Shown here: one piece after another, positions 60,001 to 64,000 of the stretch
Layout of the letters: each line of letters starts with the position of its first letter
Position numbering within the stretch: position 1 is the stretch's first letter
Assembly (NCBI GenBank): GCA_003508835.1
Contig: PUFA01000143.1
Span: forward strand, 4,427,501-4,491,500
DNA length: 64,000 nt
Source: Eonycteris spelaea
Lineage: Eukaryota; Chordata; Mammalia; Chiroptera; Pteropodidae
Direction of reading: 5' to 3'
Translations under genes and position numbers: made by a program
The notes under the pieces: generated by a model
Told to the model about the DNA's origin: nothing
Database searches by the model: none
The model's input: only the letters and a program-made list of their open reading frames with translations

Positions 60001-60297
60001 ACTGGCAAGCTTGATGTGGGGCTGCAACACCTTGTTTCTCAGGGTGGACCTCAGCAGCTGAGATACCTCTCCCAATTTTTAACTATCACAGATGAATGTG
60101 GGTCCAGTCGGTTTTATGTTTCCATCTCTCCTACCAGTCTCACAGGGCTTCTTCTTCATATCCTTAGTTATAGGACTTCTTCCAGGTAGTCTTCAGGTGG
60201 TTCTCAAGAGTATTTATTTTATAATTTAGTTGTAGTTTTGATATAGACATGAGAGGAGGCCAGCATAGAATTTACTTACTCCACCATCTTGACCAGA
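57040..60297 (-). mobile_element. half-L1 (HAL1-like): 5' UTR, ORF1 and 3' UTR without ORF2
   Basis: On the minus strand a 5' UTR (about 58850-60297, ending near 'ccatcttgaccag') precedes ORF1 (about 57650-58850). ORF1 is followed by only the first few ORF2 codons ('cattta-catttaaagtaatta' complement, about 57540-57570), then directly by the L1 3' end (57040-57535). The missing ORF2 would be more than 3 kb. This is the architecture of HAL1 elements, which are moved in trans by L1. It could instead be a private deletion of an ordinary L1. Confidence 0.72.
57896..58850 (-). pseudogene. L1/HAL1 ORF1, degenerate
   Basis: Minus-strand 57896-58219 holds an open 107-codon piece starting at an ORF1p C-terminal-domain match (LQPRLFYPTRLSFKLEREIK). 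The preceding part of the RNA-recognition and coiled-coil regions continues to about 58850 in broken frames. ORF1p is the RNA-binding chaperone of the L1 particle. Not functional. Confidence 0.75.
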
Positions 60298-60790
60298 AGT
60301 CTGAGAATTCTTTTTTGTTTGTTGTTTGTTTCTGTTTTGTTTGCTTATTTATTTTGTTTATTTTTTTCTTTAGATTTTACATATAACTGAAATTGTGTGG
60401 TATTTATCTTTCTCTGTCTGACTTATTTCATTTATCATAATACCCTGTAGGTCCATGCATGTTGTCGCAAATGGCAAGATTCCATTATTTTTATGGCTAA
60501 GTAATATTCCATTGTATGTATGTACCACTTCCTTATCCATTCATCTACTGATGGACACTTAGATTGCTTCCTTACCTTGGCTATTGTAAACAATGTTGCA
60601 ATGAACATATAGATGTTTATGCCTTTCAAATTAGTGTTTTGGGTTTCTTTGGATAATCACCCACAAGTGGAATTACTGGATCCTTCTTTGTCTCTTGTTA
60701 TAGCCTTTGTGTTAAAGTCCATTCAGTCTGGTTTCAACTTTGAACTTAAATACATACTCTAGAAAAAACATCTGCTTATAAGAATATGCT
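60298..60790 (-). mobile_element. L1 3' fragment, antisense, ORF2 deletion
   Basis: Runs from L1 3' UTR through 'ggatggacact'-type ORF2 C-terminal sequence. At 'ttactggatcc' (about 60675-60685) it jumps to ORF2 endonuclease-region sequence ('ttctttgtctcttgttatag', 'gtgttaaagtcc'). A shared GGATC at the junction suggests a microhomology deletion. Confidence 0.72.
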
Positions 60791-60841
60791 CTTTCTGTGA
60801 ATGTTCAGGTTTCTCCCTAAGAATATATTTTTAAAAAGCAC

Positions 60842-60985
60842 ATTGATATTCTCATGATCCATTCATGTCGTGAAAAATTGCAGTATTTTGTCTTTTCTTA
60901 CAGCTGAATGGGTATTGAATTGTGTGTATACACACACACACATATATGTATATATATCACATATATGTGTGTGTATGTGTATATA

Positions 60986-61029
<44 letters not shown>

Positions 61030-61620
61030 CACATCATTTTTTATTTAATCACTGTTGAAGGACAGTTTGGTTGTTTCCATGTCTTGGCTACTGTGAATAA
61101 TGCTGCAATGAACACATATATCTTTACAAATAAATCTTTTCAACATTTTTTACCCTAGGTACACATATGAGAGATTACAAAGTCATATGGTAATTTTATT
61201 CCTAGTTTTTTTTTTTTTTGAGAAACCTCCATACTGTCTTTCATAGTGGCTGTACCAATTTACATTCTTGCCAGCCATTTGTAACAACATGGATGGTGAG
61301 ACTATCGTGCTAAGCGAAATTAGTCAGATCGAAAAAGCTAAGAATCATATGATTTCACTCAAATGTGGGATATAGAGCTGAAAGCAACAAATGAACAAGA
61401 CAAACAAATAAGTAGTATGGTGGTTACCAGAGGGAAAGGGGGTAGAAGAGGGTAAAGGGGGTCAAATATATGATTTTGGAAGGAGATTTGACTTTGGATG
61501 GTGAATATACAATGAAATATAAAAATGATATGTTATAGACTTGTACATTTGAATCCTGTGTAAGTTTATTAAACAATATCACCTCAATAAATTCAATGAA
61601 ATTAATAAAACATAAAAAGA
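60842..61620 (+). mobile_element. L1 3' end with 5' inversion (twin priming), plus strand
   Basis: 61278-61620 is a plus-strand L1 3' end ('aacaacatggatggtgagac', 'tttcactcaaatgtggg') ending in 'caataaattcaatg' and an A-rich tail. 60842-61276 is the adjoining upstream L1 segment in inverted orientation ('ggttgtttccatgtcttggc', 'catagtggctgtaccaattt'). The two overlap in L1 coordinates by only about 20 bases, as in twin priming. Confidence 0.75.
60926..61035. repeat. (CA)n/(TA)n microsatellite
   Basis: CA units at about 60930-60940, then TA-rich and GT units, then a long (TA)n at about 60985-61021. Confidence 0.95.
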
Positions 61621-61774
61621 ATACTGAAAGTATTGAAAGTCTTATTTTCTTAATTCCTGAGAATTTTAGAAATACTTACTTCATGTAAATACTTATTTGT
61701 CTCTAAGCCAGTCAGAATAGAGTTTCTATAATATAAGAGGGCATCTGGAGTTAGGAAAATGTTACATACATAAT

Positions 61775-62960
61775 CAGAGATAAAGTTCTTTCTTTATTTT
61801 TAATTTTTTAAGACTTTATTAAATATAGTCATGTAAACATACAGCAGAATTGGATGTTAAATCCACTTTTTGGTTCTTGAATCACAAGTCAAGAATAAGC
61901 ACACAGAGTCCTAAGATCTTGTTACTTGGGAAGAGTAAACCAGGCTCCATGAGGGAAGTCTAGTCATATACAAGTCATGGCACCAAAATGAAAGACAAAA
62001 TGCACTGGACAGTTCATGGGGATGATTCTACTTAGGCTCATGCAATAAGAAAAAGTTTCACTAATGAGAGACACCTTAAAGAAAAGCAAGGGGGCATTTC
62101 TGTAGAGGCAGGTAATCAAAGGAATAATTCACAATCTTTGGGATTCATGAGGAACAGAAGGTGGGTCTTATTTGAGTCATTGAGGAAGAAAGAGGTGAAT
62201 CTTAGCTCAGGATATGAATAAGCAGAAGATCCTTTGTGGCTATCCATTTCTTGAAGTACAAAAGTGTGGAGGGATTTCTCAACTGTTTTCTAGGAAAACT
62301 GGGCTTAGATAAACTTCAAAGTTTTTACTATCTTCCAAGCAAATAATAGTGTGTTAAAAACAAATGATTTTCTTACCAAGTCAAGACTCACTGCTGTTTG
62401 CTCACTGGTCCTTAACTTACTTGTGATGCTATCAATTCCTTATTATTAAATCTCATATTAAAAATAGAAGATTTTTGACAAACACTTATTGAATTTGGAG
62501 CAGCAGTTTTCCTATCAAAACAATATTTTTCATTTATTGAAAAATGTGTTGTCTCAAGTAAAAATCATTCTATGAAAATCGTTGACTTCCTGTTGAGCAG
62601 ATTTGAAGGCAACACTTTTTTCCTGAGTAATGAAAGTCTAATCTTTACATCATCAGAAAGACATCTTCACAATTAGCCAAACCCCAACTCTTATTAGCAC
62701 AATTCAATGATTTTCAAAGAAAAACCACATCTCAGAATATTTAAATTCTTGGCATATATTTAGCTTTCAGAAGTAAATCTGACTACATAAGTAGCAAAAT
62801 CATTTTTCTGCAACATAATTTTCCAACCAAAAAGCTTTTCATCATCATTTTTCCTTAAGGGATTTTATAACCAGATTAAATTATAAAAACTTGATTTTAG
62901 GCAGCTAAACTTTTTTTTTGGAAAAAGCTGCCAAGTACTTTTACACTAGAACAGCATACA
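61775..62960 (-). mobile_element. antisense ERV fragment with LTR-like part
   Basis: 61960-62120 resembles the LTR at 54567-54757 ('gacaaaatgcactgga' against 'gacaaaatgtactaga', then 'gagacaccttaaagaaaag'). The AT-rich part to 62960 resembles the older ERV interior (for example 'cttttcatcatcat', 'atctttacatcatcag'). No intact LTR ends or protein motifs. Confidence 0.5.
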
Positions 62961-63284
62961 AAGCAAGACATAGAAGAATGAATTCTAGGAAAGTGACAAT
63001 ATGAGGGCAACTTCTAGGTTTAGAAAGGGAAAACATTTGTGTACTATGTGACCAGTTAGCAGCACTGAAATTATTTGAGAATAACTTATCATTCACTGAC
63101 AGTACCAAGCTTCTAATGGCACCACACCCATGTGCCAATAAGGGGCATTTTATTCTCTAATTAGAGGCAATAACTAAAGTTACAAACCACAGTCATATAG
63201 ACTGTGGGAGCCTCATTGCTGTGCGTGAAAGTCCTTATACCAGGCTAGCTTGAAGCTCCATGGCATTGCTGGAGGGCTGGTATA
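62961..63284. other. no recognisable gene
   Basis: Nothing recognised. Confidence 0.5.
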
Positions 63285-63450
63285 ATCTTTTTTTACTCTC
63301 ATTACAGCTCTGTGTGGCAGGTGTTAGTACTTTCATTTTTTAAATAAGGAAATGGAATACTCAGGGCTTGGTAGTGACCTAGACTGGAGGCTGCAGGATG
63401 CAAACTCAGGTTTCTCGCCACAATCTCAGTGCTGCTCCAACACCTGGGAG
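63285..63450 (+). repeat. MIR SINE, sense
   Basis: 'tctcattacagctctgtgtgg', 'aaataaggaaatggaatac', 'gggcttggtagtgacctag' and 'gcaaactcagg' follow the MIR order. Confidence 0.75.
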
Positions 63451-64000
63451 TTTGCCTCAGGAAGAAAGGCTTCTGACATTTGAAATGTGATATTATAGCT
63501 CAAGATTTAAATGACAATTTGAAATAATTAAAGAAGAGATCTTCACCTTTCCAATGAATGGGATAGATAGCAACTGTTATATTAGAGCAGAAAAAGCAGA
63601 GATGTTATTTATTTATTTATTTATTCACCAGAAAAAGAGAAGTTCACTAACTCCCAAATGGCCAAATCACCCTGGCCCTGGCCTAGTGACAGAGGGTGAT
63701 AGGTAGCAAGGAGGGGACATTCTGTTGGAGACATTAATTCCCTGGGCTGCTTCTGCTGAGGGCAAAGGGGGTGCCTGCCTGTCTTAATCATGATTCTTTG
63801 AATGAGGTGTGTTGAGGCCAGATGCAGATCAAAACAGAAGAACCAGGAGTTTTATAGTTTTGTTATATTCATAATTCACTGGAGAGAACACTACATAGAG
63901 AGGTACTGGGGTTGATCAGGAGGCAGAAAGAGAAAGGGAACTCTGGGCAAGTGCCTGTTTTTGTTTGTTTGTTTGTTTGTTTGTGGTGAAGATGAAATGA
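63451..64000. other. no recognisable gene; (TTTA)n and (GTTT)n microsatellites
   Basis: (TTTA)n at about 63606-63626 and (GTTT)n at about 63957-63984. The rest is anonymous to the window edge. Confidence 0.6.

Overview
This window looks like non-coding placental-mammal DNA. It is AT-rich and spliceless at the level I can see, with no compact gene order, and most of its length is old interspersed repeats: L1, L2, MIR, LTR/ERV, hAT-type DNA transposons, one tRNA-derived SINE, one processed pseudogene and many microsatellites. The L1 3' ends and the absence of Alu, B1, carnivore and ruminant SINE signatures suggest a laurasiatherian. A bat is my best guess from the L1 3'-end style, but I cannot prove it. 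I see no complete host gene.

Layout. Bases 1-4384 hold a sense L1 3' end and mostly anonymous sequence. At 4385-8041 an antisense L1 abuts an RPSA (laminin receptor/uS2) processed pseudogene that is itself split by a 590-bp hAT-type transposon. At 8990-10500 there is an inverted pair of L1 3' ends followed by a composite CTG/CTA triplet repeat. Bases 10.5-16 kb are mostly unique sequence with one MIR. At 16.1-17.4 kb an L2 is interrupted by a solo LTR. Bases 17684-28371 form a nested ERV block. An old minus-strand ERV with two related LTRs and a decayed integrase carries a younger, internally deleted gammaretrovirus-like provirus (18059-22784) inside its left LTR, and a tRNA-Val-related SINE inside its interior.

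Bases 28.4-33 kb are anonymous apart from two MIRs and one convincing-looking minus-strand exon candidate. Bases 33-42.4 kb hold two antisense L1s, the second nearly full length. Bases 42.4-50.5 kb are mostly unique, with a perfect 27-bp hairpin, a MIR and two further weaker minus-strand exon candidates. Bases 50.5-64 kb return to dense repeats: an L1MC-like 3' end, two 5'-inverted (twin-primed) L1s, a hAT-like piece, two more antisense fragments apparently related to the old ERV, and a half-L1 (HAL1-like) element that keeps ORF1 but lacks ORF2.

How it fits together: the interest is in the nesting order of insertions and in a few compact structures (split retrocopy, deleted provirus, perfect hairpin, ORF2-less L1, exon candidates). 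I find nothing that amounts to a new multi-gene system. Repeat family names come from recognition by eye, not from a search, and boundaries are approximate unless a duplication or terminal motif is quoted.
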